DNA of 64,000 nucleotides from Aspidiotus rigidus (lineage: Eukaryota; Arthropoda; Insecta; Hemiptera; Diaspididae), in assembly GCA_035079385.1 (NCBI GenBank), contig JAVHKY010000003.1:24691501-24755500 (forward strand), in the 5' to 3' direction. This document shows positions 35,846 through 47,344 of this stretch, in pieces. The first letter of the stretch is position 1, and each line of letters begins with the position of its first letter. Below the pieces are notes generated by a model that did not search any database, had not been told where the DNA came from, and was given only the letters and a program-made list of their open reading frames with translations. The position numbers and the translations under genes are program-made.

Positions 35846-36017
35846 AATAAATAAATAAAAATTACAACCTTCTGTTTTACCTTGAAACAGAAATAAAATG
35901 AATTTGGCCGCCATCTTGGATTTGAGCCATAAGGAGGCAAAATTCGACTTGGCAACTATGAAATTTGGATTCTTACCCTCATAACCGATGGTTGCCCAAG
36001 TGTCTCAAGAAATAATG
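35102..36017. mobile_element. Foldback element with ~215-290 bp inverted arms
   Basis: 35102-35316 is complementary to 35729-36017. Matching words include CAACCATCGGTTAT, AAATTTCATGGTTGCCAA, CTCCTTATGG, CAAGATGG-GGCCAAA, TTCTGTTTCAAGGTAAAA and GAATTGGATCTTCAAACTC, with scattered substitutions. The right arm is longer because it holds a C/A run and an (AAAT)n expansion. The left arm holds a G-run of more than 20 bases at the equivalent place. The ~410 bp centre contains a 74-residue frame with no motif. Confidence 0.8.
35773..35860. repeat. (AAAT)n microsatellite next to a C12 run
   Basis: Roughly 18 AAAT units interrupted once, adjoining CCCCCCCCCCCC at ~35761-35772. It lies inside the right arm of the foldback element and accounts for an artificial low-complexity frame on the minus strand. 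Confidence 0.95.
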
Positions 36018-36019
36018 AT

Positions 36020-36677
36020 GGAATGAAAAAATTAGCCAATTTCATGATTTGTCCACCAGTCTATTAGAATACGAACTCGATTAGCCGTTGAGACTCAGGA
36101 ATTATCAGCTTGGTCGTAAATGGTGTTCACGGGATTATTGACAACAGGGATCCGCGATTTCTGGTCTTATGAAGTGTAACGGCTGAGCTAATTCCGAGAT
36201 GTTTTTCAAATTCCTGACATATTTTAAAATTTCTGCAATAAAGGACACACGAGAATTAGGGTGAATGTTCAAATGAAACGATCTGGACACTTTGAGTTTT
36301 TGCGTCACAGAGAAGAAATTGTTTCTGTAGATTGTTTCATTTGGATATTCTCGGCCCCGCTCCTCCCCTTACATTAGCTACTTCTTCTTCCGCTCTTAAG
36401 TTCGCCCGATATCATAACGTTCGTGTGACGTCACGCTCTCTTTTCCCTCCTCTACTCTTTTGTCAGTTACGCTTCTCCTCTACTGGGATTTAGACCAAAA
36501 ATGACTTTCTGAGTGAGGGACAGGAAATGAAAATTACCACATTTTTTGTCTATTTTTGCTTTTCGATCTTAAGCCCGAACTAACCTGAAGGACGGAAGAA
36601 GCAGAAGACCTGGGGGTATACGAAGATGGTGACAATTGGTCAAAATAGGCTGCGAGGATGGGGTGTCCTCCATATAG
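36020..36677. other. Unannotated DNA
   Basis: TGACGTCA at 36426. No gene-like frame. Confidence 0.4.
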
Positions 36678-36690
36678 GAGGATTATACTG

Positions 36691-36964
36691 TTATTAAAAA
36701 GGGTTGTACTCAAGAGAGTAGCGTTTTACAAAAAATACCACACAAAAACAAGCAGCCGCGAGCGCTTTCGGTTAATTAACCATCTTCTAAGCGTAAGTGA
36801 CAAACGAGTCGCTTCCGTTCACTTACGCTTAGAAGATGGTTAATTAACCGAAAGCGCTCGCGGCTGCTTGTTTTTGTGTGGTATCTTTTGTAAAACGCTA
36901 CTCTCTTGAGTACAACCCTTTTTAATAATATGTTCAACCATAAAATTGAGGAACGAGTTAACTC
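36691..36964. mobile_element. Hairpin insertion: 110 bp arms, 18 nt loop, 36 nt tail, 13 bp direct repeats
   Basis: 36691-36800 and 36819-36928 are reverse complements over 110 bp with one mismatch that I can find (AAAAAATACC against AAAAGATACC). The loop is 18 nt. A 36 nt non-palindromic tail follows and ends in CGAGTTAACTCG. GAGGATTATACTG is present at 36678-36690 and 36965-36977, so hairpin plus tail are bounded by a 13 bp direct repeat that behaves as a TSD. The arms begin TTATTAAAAAGGGTTGTACT. There is no coding capacity apart from a 61-residue frame running into the stem. Confidence 0.85.
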
Positions 36965-36979
36965 GAGGATTATACTGCC

Positions 36980-38830
36980 TAGGTTGGGCGCATTGTCTTA
37001 ATTCAGACTGGTAGTACGAAGACAGGTCATCTCCTTACCCAGTGCAACTTCTTCTCCAGTCAGTATCTAGTCGCAACCGACCATTGCTCTTCCATGAGAT
37101 GTGAGATCGTACTAATTTTGAATGTAATAATTTTACACGGAGAGAGAAATATTACAAACTTGTACTGAAATATTTCGATAGGACGTAAGTAAATGGAGTT
37201 CCAGGACGCGGACGTCGTGCAGCTGTACAGTCAAGGTATCCTTCGACCATTTGAAACCATTACAAGAACATCGTACCAACAACCTCACCAGTTCTAAATG
37301 GTCGGGGGGAAGCACTGCCTAGGAATAGTCCGAGCTGGAAAAGCTCGCCAGGATGAGGAATCCGATACTGAGAGTATGATCGAGGACTTGAGTTTGGAGA
37401 AGAGGATGCGGGCTGCACCTAATTATAAATGGATGTGCGCGAACGGATTTGGATGAATGTCTATTCGGGTCAATGTCCGCTCGAGCAAATGGCTTCCAGG
37501 TAAATGACTTTGGGCAAGTGTCCGGAAACCTGGATAGGGGGTTGGGTGTTTTCCGTGTGTCGAATGGGTCCAGTCCGGTGAAGTTGGTTTCTCTCTCCCC
37601 CACTTTGTCCACCACTTCCTTGTTTGAGAGAAAACCGTCTCTCCTGATTCTGTGCATCCTGTGCAGCTGCAGTTGCTGGAACTTCTAAAATTCTTAAACT
37701 TGCCTTCGGTACAGTGTTCAGGGTTCACTGGCATACATCGCAGCTTCGAAGACCTCTATTTTTATGGTAGTCCAGATGTCACAATCGCAGTTTTTAACCT
37801 TTGTGGCCGGTTGTATGTGTCTCTGCACCTAAATCTAGTTACTTTGTGATGGTGCTTCCCGAGTACCAAAGTAGCAAACTAACCTCAACTACTTGCCTCT
37901 CCCCCCTCCGTCAAATTAATTTCTTCCATCATCTTATCCTGCCAATACACCGCCTTCTTGGTCGAAATTTTCCAAAGTCTCGTGAAGTATGTCAAAGGCC
38001 ATCCTCCCTCTGTCCATAGGCTTGAATATGCGAGATTTTTGTGGTTTTGGAGTCTTCTTGCCCCCTTTGATACCTCTTGATATTTGCTCCCGAATTTCTG
38101 ATCTTTGCTTCTCTATCCACTGTCATGCTAGTTGTTACGAGGGATATTCTAGTTTGTAAGTAAAATTTCAGACCTGCCAACGGGTCACTATTTGTCACTA
38201 TTTCTATGAAATGAACAAAAAGGGGGCAAGAAAACAATAATAGACGAAAAAAAAAAAGTGCACTAGGAAAAATATTTTCGAATCTGTTACCGCGTTTCTT
38301 CGTGAGCTCAAGCAAGTTCTCTTTTCCTCAGAAGTAATTTTTTCCAAGTTCAAAAAATTATAATTGTTGAAAACGACATTTCCTTCCCAAAGAACTTGAC
38401 TTTTTCTGCTCGCCGCTCTTACCAAGTATACAAGGTGGAATACGCTCGGGCTCACAAGGAAATGCGGGAACAGCTTCTCAAGCTAGCGCTGGAAGGTACA
38501 TTTGGGCCCGCGATGGCCCGTCTTCTTGCGTAGTGGGTTCAACGTACTCCTGATTCTACGAAGCTACTTCTACGTCCTCTTCAGACTCCTCTCTCTATGG
38601 GTTAAGAGGAAGAAGACAAAGGTGACCATCTCTTTTCAGCGAATCAATATAATGCATTGTCAAGAGAAGAAAGACACACCCATACTTCAATGTTTTCCCC
38701 AGAAAGGAGCAAAATTCCTAAGAATTTATTTGAGTACCGTGATCGTTTTGCAACTACATAGAGCAAGTCAAGTCTTGGGTTGAGATGATTCTTTTAGAGC
38801 CCTTAGTGCATTACTTTTATTGACTTCTGA
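36980..38830. other. Unannotated DNA
   Basis: Overlapping opposing frames at 37319-37734 and 37992-38455 have no recognised domain. The stretch just upstream of 38830 could belong to the Gypsy-like remnant, but I cannot read protein motifs in it. Confidence 0.35.
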
Positions 38831-38834
38831 AGCT

Positions 38835-38950
38835 GAAAGAGAGTCGATAAAACAGCAAATTAATGAGTTAAAGCAATAAGGTATCATTCGCGACTCAACT
38901 TACCCAATGCGAGTCCCATTTCGTTTGAGAAGAAAAAGACTATTGAGTCG
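38835..38950 (+). pseudogene. Trace of Ty3/Gypsy-type reverse transcriptase start
   Basis: One frame reads ERESIKQQINELKQ, a stop, then GIIRDSTYPMRVPFRLRRKR. This parallels the start of the Ty3/Gypsy RT domain, where a helix ending in a (D/N)ELL-like word is followed by GxIxxSxSPxxSPxxLVxKK. The in-frame stop and the loss of similarity after RKR mark it as a dead fragment. No LTR, integrase or protease is visible nearby. Confidence 0.5.
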
Positions 38951-39685
38951 TGATAATCTTCAAAACAAACATCGGAATTTCCAGAAATTACAGAAAAAAT
39001 GTTATGGAAGTCCAAAATCCGGACTTTGCAGAGTGGTGCAGGAACCAGCGTCGAGGCCTTGTTTGTATCACAATACAGTGTCAAAAATGATCAGAATGCG
39101 ATGTTGCTGTGCTTCTTTCTGTTCGAGCGTCATTATGTTTAATTAGCCTAGCACAATGATGAGCTCGAAATCAGATTGTGTCTTTTTTTCACGGTTTACC
39201 TCAATTTTCATAACGTGGTACTGATCTCCAACATCTGAGACTGCTTGTACTCTTTTCAGTCCAGGAAGATGTGTAGGTCCATGTCACCCTTCCTGATCGA
39301 ACTGATGATTGGTGTGGAGTTGAATGAGCTATCGAGTGCTCTGCTGTACCATAATATTTAGTTTCGCTTCTTTGCTGATCGCATCCCTTGTACCTGCGTT
39401 ATGTTCAATCGCTGTCTCCATTTTATCCATCATAGGTCACCTACTAGAAAATTGGAGTCCAGAAATTTGCCGTTTCACCAGAAAATATTTATCGACCTGG
39501 GTCAGTCAATGTGGAATTGGCTAACGACCGTCATTGAGTTTGGCTATCTTCTTCTTCAAGTGCTGCTGTTGACATGTTCCATGTCTTTTCTCTCGCCGGA
39601 CCCCGATTTTGAAACTCGCGAGTACACCCCCCTCCCCCCCCCCCGTCAAGAGAAATCTCTACCCCTTGGGTGATTCAGAAATTCG
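38951..39685. other. Unannotated DNA
   Basis: Possibly decayed retrotransposon sequence continuing from 38950, but no motif can be read. A C-rich run lies at 39628-39645. Confidence 0.3.
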
Positions 39686-39689
39686 CGAG

Positions 39690-40914
39690 TACACCCGGCG
39701 TAATAATAATAAATAATTAATTAATTAATTAATTAATTAATTAATAATTAAATGATTATTTAATTAAATAATTAAATAAATAAATAAATAATTAAATAAT
39801 TAAATAAATATATGATTAAATAATTAATATAATTAATAATTAGAAAATCTCTACCCCTTGGGTGATTCAGAAATTCGCGAGTACACCCCGCGTAATAATA
39901 ATAAATAATTAATTAATTAATTAATTAATAATTAAATAAATAAATAATCAATATAATTAAATAATTAATATAATTAATGATTAGAAAATTTTCCAGACAG
40001 GGGGCGAACGAGCGGAGCGAGTTCGCGCTACCTCATATTTCCCATACAAGACTTATACGACGCCAAGATAGGTAAAGGGGTAAACAAATAATATCTCACG
40101 AACACTTGACCTAGTACAAGAATTAATAATATATAAATAAATAAATAAATAAATAAATAATTAAATAATTAAATAAATATATGATTAAATAATTAATATA
40201 ATTATTAATTAGAAAATCTCTACCCCTTGGGTGATTCAGAAATTCGCGAGTACACCCCGCGTAATAATAATAAATAATAAATAATAAATAATAAATTAAT
40301 AAATTAATAATTAAATAATTAAATAAATAAATAATTATTATAATTAAATAATTAAATAAATAAATAAATAAATAATTTAATAATTTAATAATTAAATAAA
40401 TAAATAATTAAATAATTAATATAATTAATAATTGGAAAATTTTTCCAAGTTCCCTAGACTTGAATTGTCTCATACCATTCCAATACAACAGCGAGACAGG
40501 GGGCGAACGAGTGGAGCGAGTTCGCGCTACCTCATATTTCTCATACAAGACTTATACGACGCCAAGATAGGTAAAGGGGTAAACGAATAATATCTCACGA
40601 ACACTTGACCTAGTACAAGAATTAATAATAAATAAATAAATAAATAAATAAATACATTAAATAATTAAATAATTAAATAATTGAATAATTGAATAATTAA
40701 ATAAATAAAGGCTGGATAGTCGAAATTTTTCCAAGTCCCCTAGACTTGAATTGTCTCATACCATTCCAACACAACAGCGAGACAGGGGGCGAACGAGCGG
40801 AGCGAGTTCGCGCTACCTCATATTTCTCATACAAGACTTATACGACGCCAAGATAGGTAAAGGGGTAAACGAATAATATCTCACGAACACTTGACCTAGT
40901 ACAAGAATTAATAA

Positions 40915-40962
<48 letters not shown>

Positions 40963-41215
40963 AATAAATAATTAAATAATTAAATAATTGAATAATTAAA
41001 TAATTAAATAAATAAAGGCTGGATAGTCGAAATTTTTCCATGTCCCTTAGACTTGAATTGTCACATACCATTCCAATACAACAGCGAGACAGGGGGCGAA
41101 CGAGCGGAGCGAGTTCGCGCTACCTCGTATTTTTCATAGAAGACTTATACGACGCCAAGATAGGTAAAGGGGTAAACGAATAATATCTCACGAACACTTG
41201 ACCTAGTAGAAGCCT
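39690..41215. repeat. AT microsatellite field with four copies of a GC-rich ~140 bp core
   Basis: A conserved core begins GACAGGGGGCGAACGAGCGG, continues through CCTCATATTTCTCATACAAG and ends near CACTTGACCTAGTA. It starts at 39996, 40495, 40781 and 41088. The spacers are (AATA)n, (TTAA)n and (AAT)n tracts of varying length, plus short words such as GGCTGGATAGTCGAAATTTT and TACCCCTTGGGTGATTCAG. The core carries a dyad, GCGAAC...GTTCGC, around GAGCGGAGCGA. This is a compound satellite whose length variation lies in the microsatellite parts. Confidence 0.85.
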
Positions 41216-41424
41216 AGACTGAAATATTTCATGATGACTGATAAAATATAAAAGACATGGAACATGATTTTCATTTATTTGGCTATGCCAGAAAATTTAA
41301 TAATACTACAATATGACCAAGTTTTTGAACCATATATTTCATGAACATTTTCTTCAATATTATTAATATTGCTGATATTCATGATAGGTATGATAGTATC
41401 AACAAAATCACTTTTAATGATTAC

Positions 41425-41879
41425 CAGAGGCTGGATTTTTCGGCACTTAAAAAGAAAAGTTTCGGCATTATTCGGCATTTAAAAAAAAATGAAGAAAACA
41501 TGCGTTTTCAATGCTTTTACAAATTCACGATCAGAATTACTGAATTTACGACCAAAATTACGTGATTTTGACCAAAACAAACAATTTTTGGGGATTAAAC
41601 TCATCAATAAAAAATCCTAGGAATTTTTCAATCAAAATTTTTGATTTTTCAATTTTCATCAAAATTTCTGAATTTTAATCAAAATTAAGAAAATTTTGCC
41701 CGAAATTTTACAAATTTTAGACGATACTTAACAAAATGGTCGTTTTTGGCCATATTCGGCTTTAAACACCGTTTTCGGCACTTTTCGGCAAAATGAAGCC
41801 CCACTACCCCTAAAATGATCTTCCATCTGATTTTCAAGCTTCTCGCCCTTAGCAAAAATGCCGAGGAATTCGAGCTCTG
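41425..41879. mobile_element. hAT-like MITE related to 29048-30102
   Basis: The left end is CAGAGGCTGGATTTTTCGGC and the right end (reverse) is CAGAGCTCGAATTCCTCGGC. The flanks ATGATTAC (41417-41424) and ACGATTAC (41880-41887) agree at 7 of 8 positions, as for a hAT TSD. The interior repeats TTCGGCATTATTCGGCA-like words in reverse orientation to the element at 29 kb. There is no coding capacity. Confidence 0.75.
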
Positions 41880-41889
41880 ACGATTACTA

Positions 41890-44800
41890 TTCGGTCACTC
41901 TTTTCTCGTCTCCAAGTAATTCTAGTCAGTCACTTTCTTTTTCTAAGTCACTATTTCACCATTTTGTTTCAGTACTCAGTGTTGGCAGGCCTGTAACAAT
42001 GACGTAAGAAAGATTCACACCTATTATTGTTCAGTGTCTGTACTCATATGAGATTAGTTGTATAAAGATAGACCAATGGTGTAAAGTTCCTCTACACATA
42101 GTTATCAGATATTCCATGATTGAAAATTTGTTGATGCTGCGTACCATCAAGAGGCCATCCCGTATTCGTCCGCCTATTTCTACTCTTCTTTCCTTCCAAA
42201 GATGATTTATATATACTCGTGAATGTCGTACCGGAAGAGATCGAGTGTAACTTTATACGCGTACCGTTTTCTCTTGAACTTTAAATTTTCATTAATGGCT
42301 CATTTTTGAAAGTTCCTTATCTTTCCTTAGGTGTGCTCGACTCAAATTCGGATTGTCTCTTTCTTTATGGAATGTTGTATTGTCATCGAGCGTTGACGCA
42401 CAAAGTATTACTCGTTTCAAATCCCCCAGCGTTCAGTTCCCCGACGCAGATTATACGTATCGATTGGAAGAGGGCCACGTTACGTAAAAGCGAATACCAC
42501 GAGAAACCTAATTCCGAAGACTATAAACAACATAACAAGAAATTTGAATGACTATACGTTGCGAGTCATTGTCAATACGTGGATGTGTAGTATTTTCCCA
42601 TACCTTATGGCTACGTACGTAGATACCGCTCTTTGATAGAAATTGCGAGCATAGCGAATTTCGTTCCGATATAGTGACATATATCAATCACGAGAGGCGT
42701 AGGACATACGTATTTTCGGTATTTATGTCGTCTGAAGAGAGGAATCTCGCGGTATAGGTCGCGTTTTATTGAGAAAATTTCTCGGAATCACCAGAAAAAT
42801 ATGTGTATTATTCTGTCTAGTACATACTGTTGTACACACGAGTATAGAGCAAGCGAGCACGTGGTCTAATCTGTCGAAAAAGTGCTGCCAACTTTCGTAT
42901 TTTTCGTAATACGTAGAAGAGGGAAGAACGTCGATTCTGTTGCCGCGTGCCGACGCCACCATCGAGGCGTAGTTAGTAGGAAATGAAATTTTGTCACGTG
43001 TTAAGGGCACTTTTATAACTTTTTATTACCTCTTCTTATGTTTTTTTTTTTTTCTGTCTCTTTTACTATTTTTATAACCGTTAAAAAAATCGTTAATTTT
43101 AAATAGCGCATGTACCGTTCCTACGCGAACTTATAAGAAATAATAAAACTGTTGAATTTTGTGCATCAAGAGCGTATAAAATTCGCATAATATTCTCGTA
43201 TATCTGGATGTTTAAGTATCGCTATCTACCTTTCTTCGAGTTTTTATTCGTCACTGATATCGATCTCAGAAAATTCTTCAAAAATTCTGCTCATCTCCCT
43301 TCTTTTTTTTAAAGTAAGGGCGTTCAAGGACTGGTGAAGACGCGAAGGTAATTTTTCTCGGAATTTGATGAAAAATTCTCGACGACGAAAGTGATACGGA
43401 AATGCGATGAACGAAAATTACACCTTTCCTCGTACATTTCCGGCGTGAATTCTTGCAATCTGGTCGGAGATTACCGCGGCACGCGGAATAGAAGAGGAAG
43501 TTCTTCGCTTCTTTTTCTTAAATCATAAGTTATGTAGTAATAATTGGACACGGGTAAGAGTTCATAATATTATCCATTATTGTGAGAACTCGTATCTGCA
43601 CGCGAATACCAATCAGATAACAGAGAAGTAGGTTAGTCGTTCATATACACATATGTGGGGGTCTTCTGTACGAAACATCATCTCTCCTTCCTCTTTTGTC
43701 GTATCATACAGCGCCTCTCTATATAGGTATAGTAAATACGCGAGCGGTGCAGTTTAAAAATGAGTGAAAGTTATAACCACTTTCGCTTGTATAATTCGAG
43801 CCTTCCTTCCGGGATCCAACCAGCCTTCTATTGCCAGCCGCGACTCGCTCCACTGCTTCAGCTCAATAAACAAAGTCGAGAGTGAACGAATATAGAGTGA
43901 GAAAGAGAGAGAGACGGAGAATGATTAATTATAATCTAATCGGATTCGGACGCGTATTCGAAGTAATCAAACAATTTTATTAAATGACTCGCGGTACTCG
44001 GCGTCGTGGAAGAATGGCATCGGCGTCGACACCGGTAGCTGATGTTCGCGAGACTTTTATATTTCCGAAGATTCGTCGACGATTACGTAACTGACGACGA
44101 CTCTAAAGCTCTTCGACAACTTGTTCGCCATTCATGAATAGACGAGTCTGGTCGTAGGATATGTTCACGATCGACAAAGGAGATATACACAAAACGATTC
44201 TTTTCTATACATCGATATTATAGGATTATTATCGAGTGTGAATAGAAGATTTTTGTTCCCTTTCATATACTAATGTGACGTCAGTTTTCATGGCGGCTCA
44301 AACTCGAAGTCTTTGGTTTGAAAATAAGCTCGCGAGAAGTGGAGGGGGACGGGGAAGTGTAAACAAAAATCGGCGAAAAAAAAAAATGATCTTCGTTGTT
44401 GAATTCTATAAAGCGAACGCGCGTTCAATGAAACGCGATTGAAGAAGCGATTTTCGTATTGGCGGATGATCGCGGAAATATTTTACTCTGTTTGTACATT
44501 GTCAGCCAGTGTACGGTAGCTATGTTGACGAAGGTCAGTGTAAATTATAGAGTCGATTTAGGACGTACAAGTTTCCTATATAGCTGCTTTAGTTTATATT
44601 TTTTTTCTCCTTCATTTAGCACGCTGTCACAATTTGACGCAGTCATTCAAATCCTAGCGAGATTTGTGCGTAAAATTTTACAAATAATATTTTTATGAAA
44701 TGAAAACACGTCGAGCATGAGGGCGGCGTATGGTAAATCATTCTCTGTAAGAGTGAAAGTATGGCACTAAATCGCTGCAGCTTTAGAGAACGACACGTAT

Positions 44801-45319
44801 GCGAAAATCAAACTACGAATGAGTGCATGGAAAGTTTCCCCTTCCTCTCCGGAGTCTTCAGAAATTGTTGTTTCACTGAAAATAGAGGACATCAAAGATT
44901 GAAGCTTTTGTAAGAATTGAGAAATCAACAAGTCTACGTTTCTCTATTTATAGCTAGTGCTAATATAATTAGGGGCCATAGTTTTGAAAGGAAGAATCTT
45001 CACTTGCTCGTCCTGTACTTTATTTTCTTATAGGTATTTTGATTTCAAGTATGAGAATGGACTCAAAATTTATCTTCTCAGCCATGATACAGTAACGGGT
45101 AGTCCCTATGTAGCTCGACGTCAGTTGAAATCAGGACTATGATGTCAGCTTGAGACCATGAATCTCACAGAGGGGTGAAGATGAGAAGACTCGTCCAGGT
45201 GTCGTTTTTGGATTTTATTTAGCATGACGCAAAATGTGGACTAATCCCCAGCCCAAAGACATCTACGTGTCAAAATAGCTTATTACGCCTAATTTGAATT
45301 TTGGGATAGGCTACGAGAA
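41890..45319. other. Unannotated intergenic or intronic DNA
   Basis: Complex, CpG-containing sequence without repeats. Frames are at most about 95 residues and lack motifs. A TATATAGG at ~43719 lies about 30 bp upstream of GCAGT, a core-promoter-like arrangement that may be chance. TGACGTCA at 44276. Confidence 0.4.
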
Positions 45320-45327
45320 GAGGAAGC

Positions 45328-45584
45328 AGTACCGGCGCTAGGCCCGGCGAACCGGGGCGATCGCCCCAGGCCTCGCGCTTCATCATTCAACAAACATTTC
45401 TATCAAAAGTTTTTCCCTTTGCTTTCATAATTGTGTGAATGTGCTGCTAAATGTTATTGGTTAGTTTGTTAATTTATACATTTTTTAAAATCTTATATCG
45501 ATGGTGACAAGTCTGAATTGATTAAAAAAAAAGACCTCCCTCTATTTTTTGCCCCGGGCCTCGCAAATTGTAGCGCCGGCACTG
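45328..45584. mobile_element. hAT-like MITE, GC-rich CCGGCGCTA termini
   Basis: The left end is AGTACCGGCGCTAGG and the right end TAGCGCCGGCACTG, inverted with small differences. GAGGAAGC flanks both sides exactly (45320-45327, 45585-45592), an 8 bp TSD. Sub-terminal GGCCCGGCG and GCCCCGGGCC blocks are also inverted. The interior is AT-rich and non-coding. Confidence 0.8.
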
Positions 45585-45769
45585 GAGGAAGCAGCTTGTC
45601 CAGGCTACTTTGTTCATAGTTGTCGTTTTCGAGTCGTTCTGAGCGTGAGATAAAATATCGACCGATCCTCAGCGTCAACTTCGTTCGCTACTCGCCATAC
45701 TAGCCAAAAACCTCTTCTATGCAGGATTTTTTAATTTCAAATACAATAACTGCATCCGAATCCCGATGG

Positions 45770-47340
45770 TCAACATTTTTCAAAATAGATGCTTCTCGAT
45801 TCTAAGTCGTTCATCGGTGTCGACCGAAAATTGACTGAAAATCGATCTGTTTTCGAGTCTTGATCGACTTGCATCGATATATCCATAAAACCGACTGCGA
45901 ACTGGCGGTATTAAATCGATATAGGCCTAGGGTCGGATAGTGGTGTTTCAAGTAATTTTCCTTCCGCGATAAGCCAAACCGACTCAAAATCGACGTCCAC
46001 CCATATCGATTAGAAATCGACTTATGATCAACCGCTTTTCTTTACTATCGACTCATCAGGGGGCATCCATAAATTACGTGAAGTGATTTTTACGATTTTT
46101 GGACACGCTCACCCCCCTTGGTAAGATATTGTGAGATTTGGCGTGATCCCCCTCCCCACTTGTCTCACGTGAGATTTCTCAAAATACATATTTTTATTGT
46201 GAAAATAACGAAACGCATGAAATTCAACTCAGTTTTGTAATATTTATTTTAGACCATATTCTCGCATGAAAAAATTACGTGAGATTTTCCGAGACCCCTT
46301 CCTTTCACGTAAGGTTTGGTGAGATTTGGCTGGACCCCCTCCCTCTCCTAAATGCTTCCCGTAATTTATGGACGCCCCCTCATCGACGTCGAAATCGATT
46401 CGACTCCCGGTATTACAGATTGCTTTCGACCAAAAATCGCTATTGATTTCGAGTTGACTTCTCCTAATTTTTTATCGACATAAAATCGACTGCTTCTTCG
46501 CTGGTTCGATTTCAAGGCGATTTGTAGTTTTCTAGTAATGTACGCTAGTGGACTTTCAATCGAGCTCAATCTCAGGTTGATTCAAAGTCAACTAGCTTGT
46601 ATCTTAGGAGCTAAGTTATTTATCGACGTAACAATTCGGATTGTATTTAAAATTTTGGGTGCCATGACTCAAAATTAATTATAGATCGACGTTTTAAAAA
46701 AGTCTGGATATGTCGACTGAATATCGACTCGGGATAAAAAATTGGGAGAAATCGACCTGAAATCAACGTCGATTTTTACTCGAAATTAATCTAAAATATC
46801 GGGGTTCAAACCTTCACTAGACTGAAAGGGTGGCGTACATTGATTTTCAAAAAGCTGTTATTTTTTCAATATCGTGTTTATTACTGTAATTTTTTTCGAA
46901 TTCAAAGTTGATGATATGGAATACAAAATTTATGCTCGCATTTGCTTTAAAAAATGATATCCAATTAATTATGGCGATCGAAATTCCTCCATTTCGAAAG
47001 GTGAATTTCGTCAGGCCCAACTTAAAGTTTAAGTGACTCTATTTCGATGTAGATTCCGAGTCGACTTCCATTTGCAGTCGATTTACGTTGTCGACCAAAA
47101 ATAGACGACAAGTCGTCGGTCGACATGCGAGTCAACCTCGAAGAATCGATTTGTAGTGTTTTGGCAATGTATGCAGGTCGACTTCAATCGACCTCAATCC
47201 AACTGATGTCGGTGCTGCTTTCTCGAACTCGACTATACATCGACGTCGATCTTGAGTCAACGTGAAGTCAGATTGATTGACCTGATTTTGTCGACTTATG
47301 AGCCCGATCAATCGATAGTCGATTTTAAGTCACCCTCTGC
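45770..47340. repeat. TCGA-dense degenerate repeat block, interrupted by a MITE
   Basis: Words of the type AAATCGACT, GTCGACC and CATCGATA recur every 20-40 bp. I count roughly 45 TCGA tetramers outside the MITE, where about five would be expected by chance. There is no fixed period that I can define. Similar but sparser wording occurs at 18.0-18.6 and 20.3-20.9 kb. Frames through it are closed. Confidence 0.65.
46058..46380. mobile_element. MITE with GGGGGCATCCATAAATTACG termini
   Basis: The inverted ends match those of 15513-15857 (GGGGGC-TCCATAAATTACG). CATC flanks both sides (46054-46057, 46381-46384). The interior shares CTCACGTGAGATTT-like and CACCCCCCTTGGTAAGAT-like stretches with the other copy in opposite orientation. 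There is no coding capacity. The superfamily is not assigned. Confidence 0.85.
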
Positions 47341-47344
47341 AAAT

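Noticed and set aside
35650..35955. 101-residue frame with YLFIYLFIYLFI repeats
   Set aside because: It is the translation of the (AAAT)n microsatellite and adjacent homopolymers.
37319..37734. Opposing 79-112 residue frames
   Set aside because: Both strands are open with no motif. The stretch may be old retrotransposon DNA but nothing can be read.
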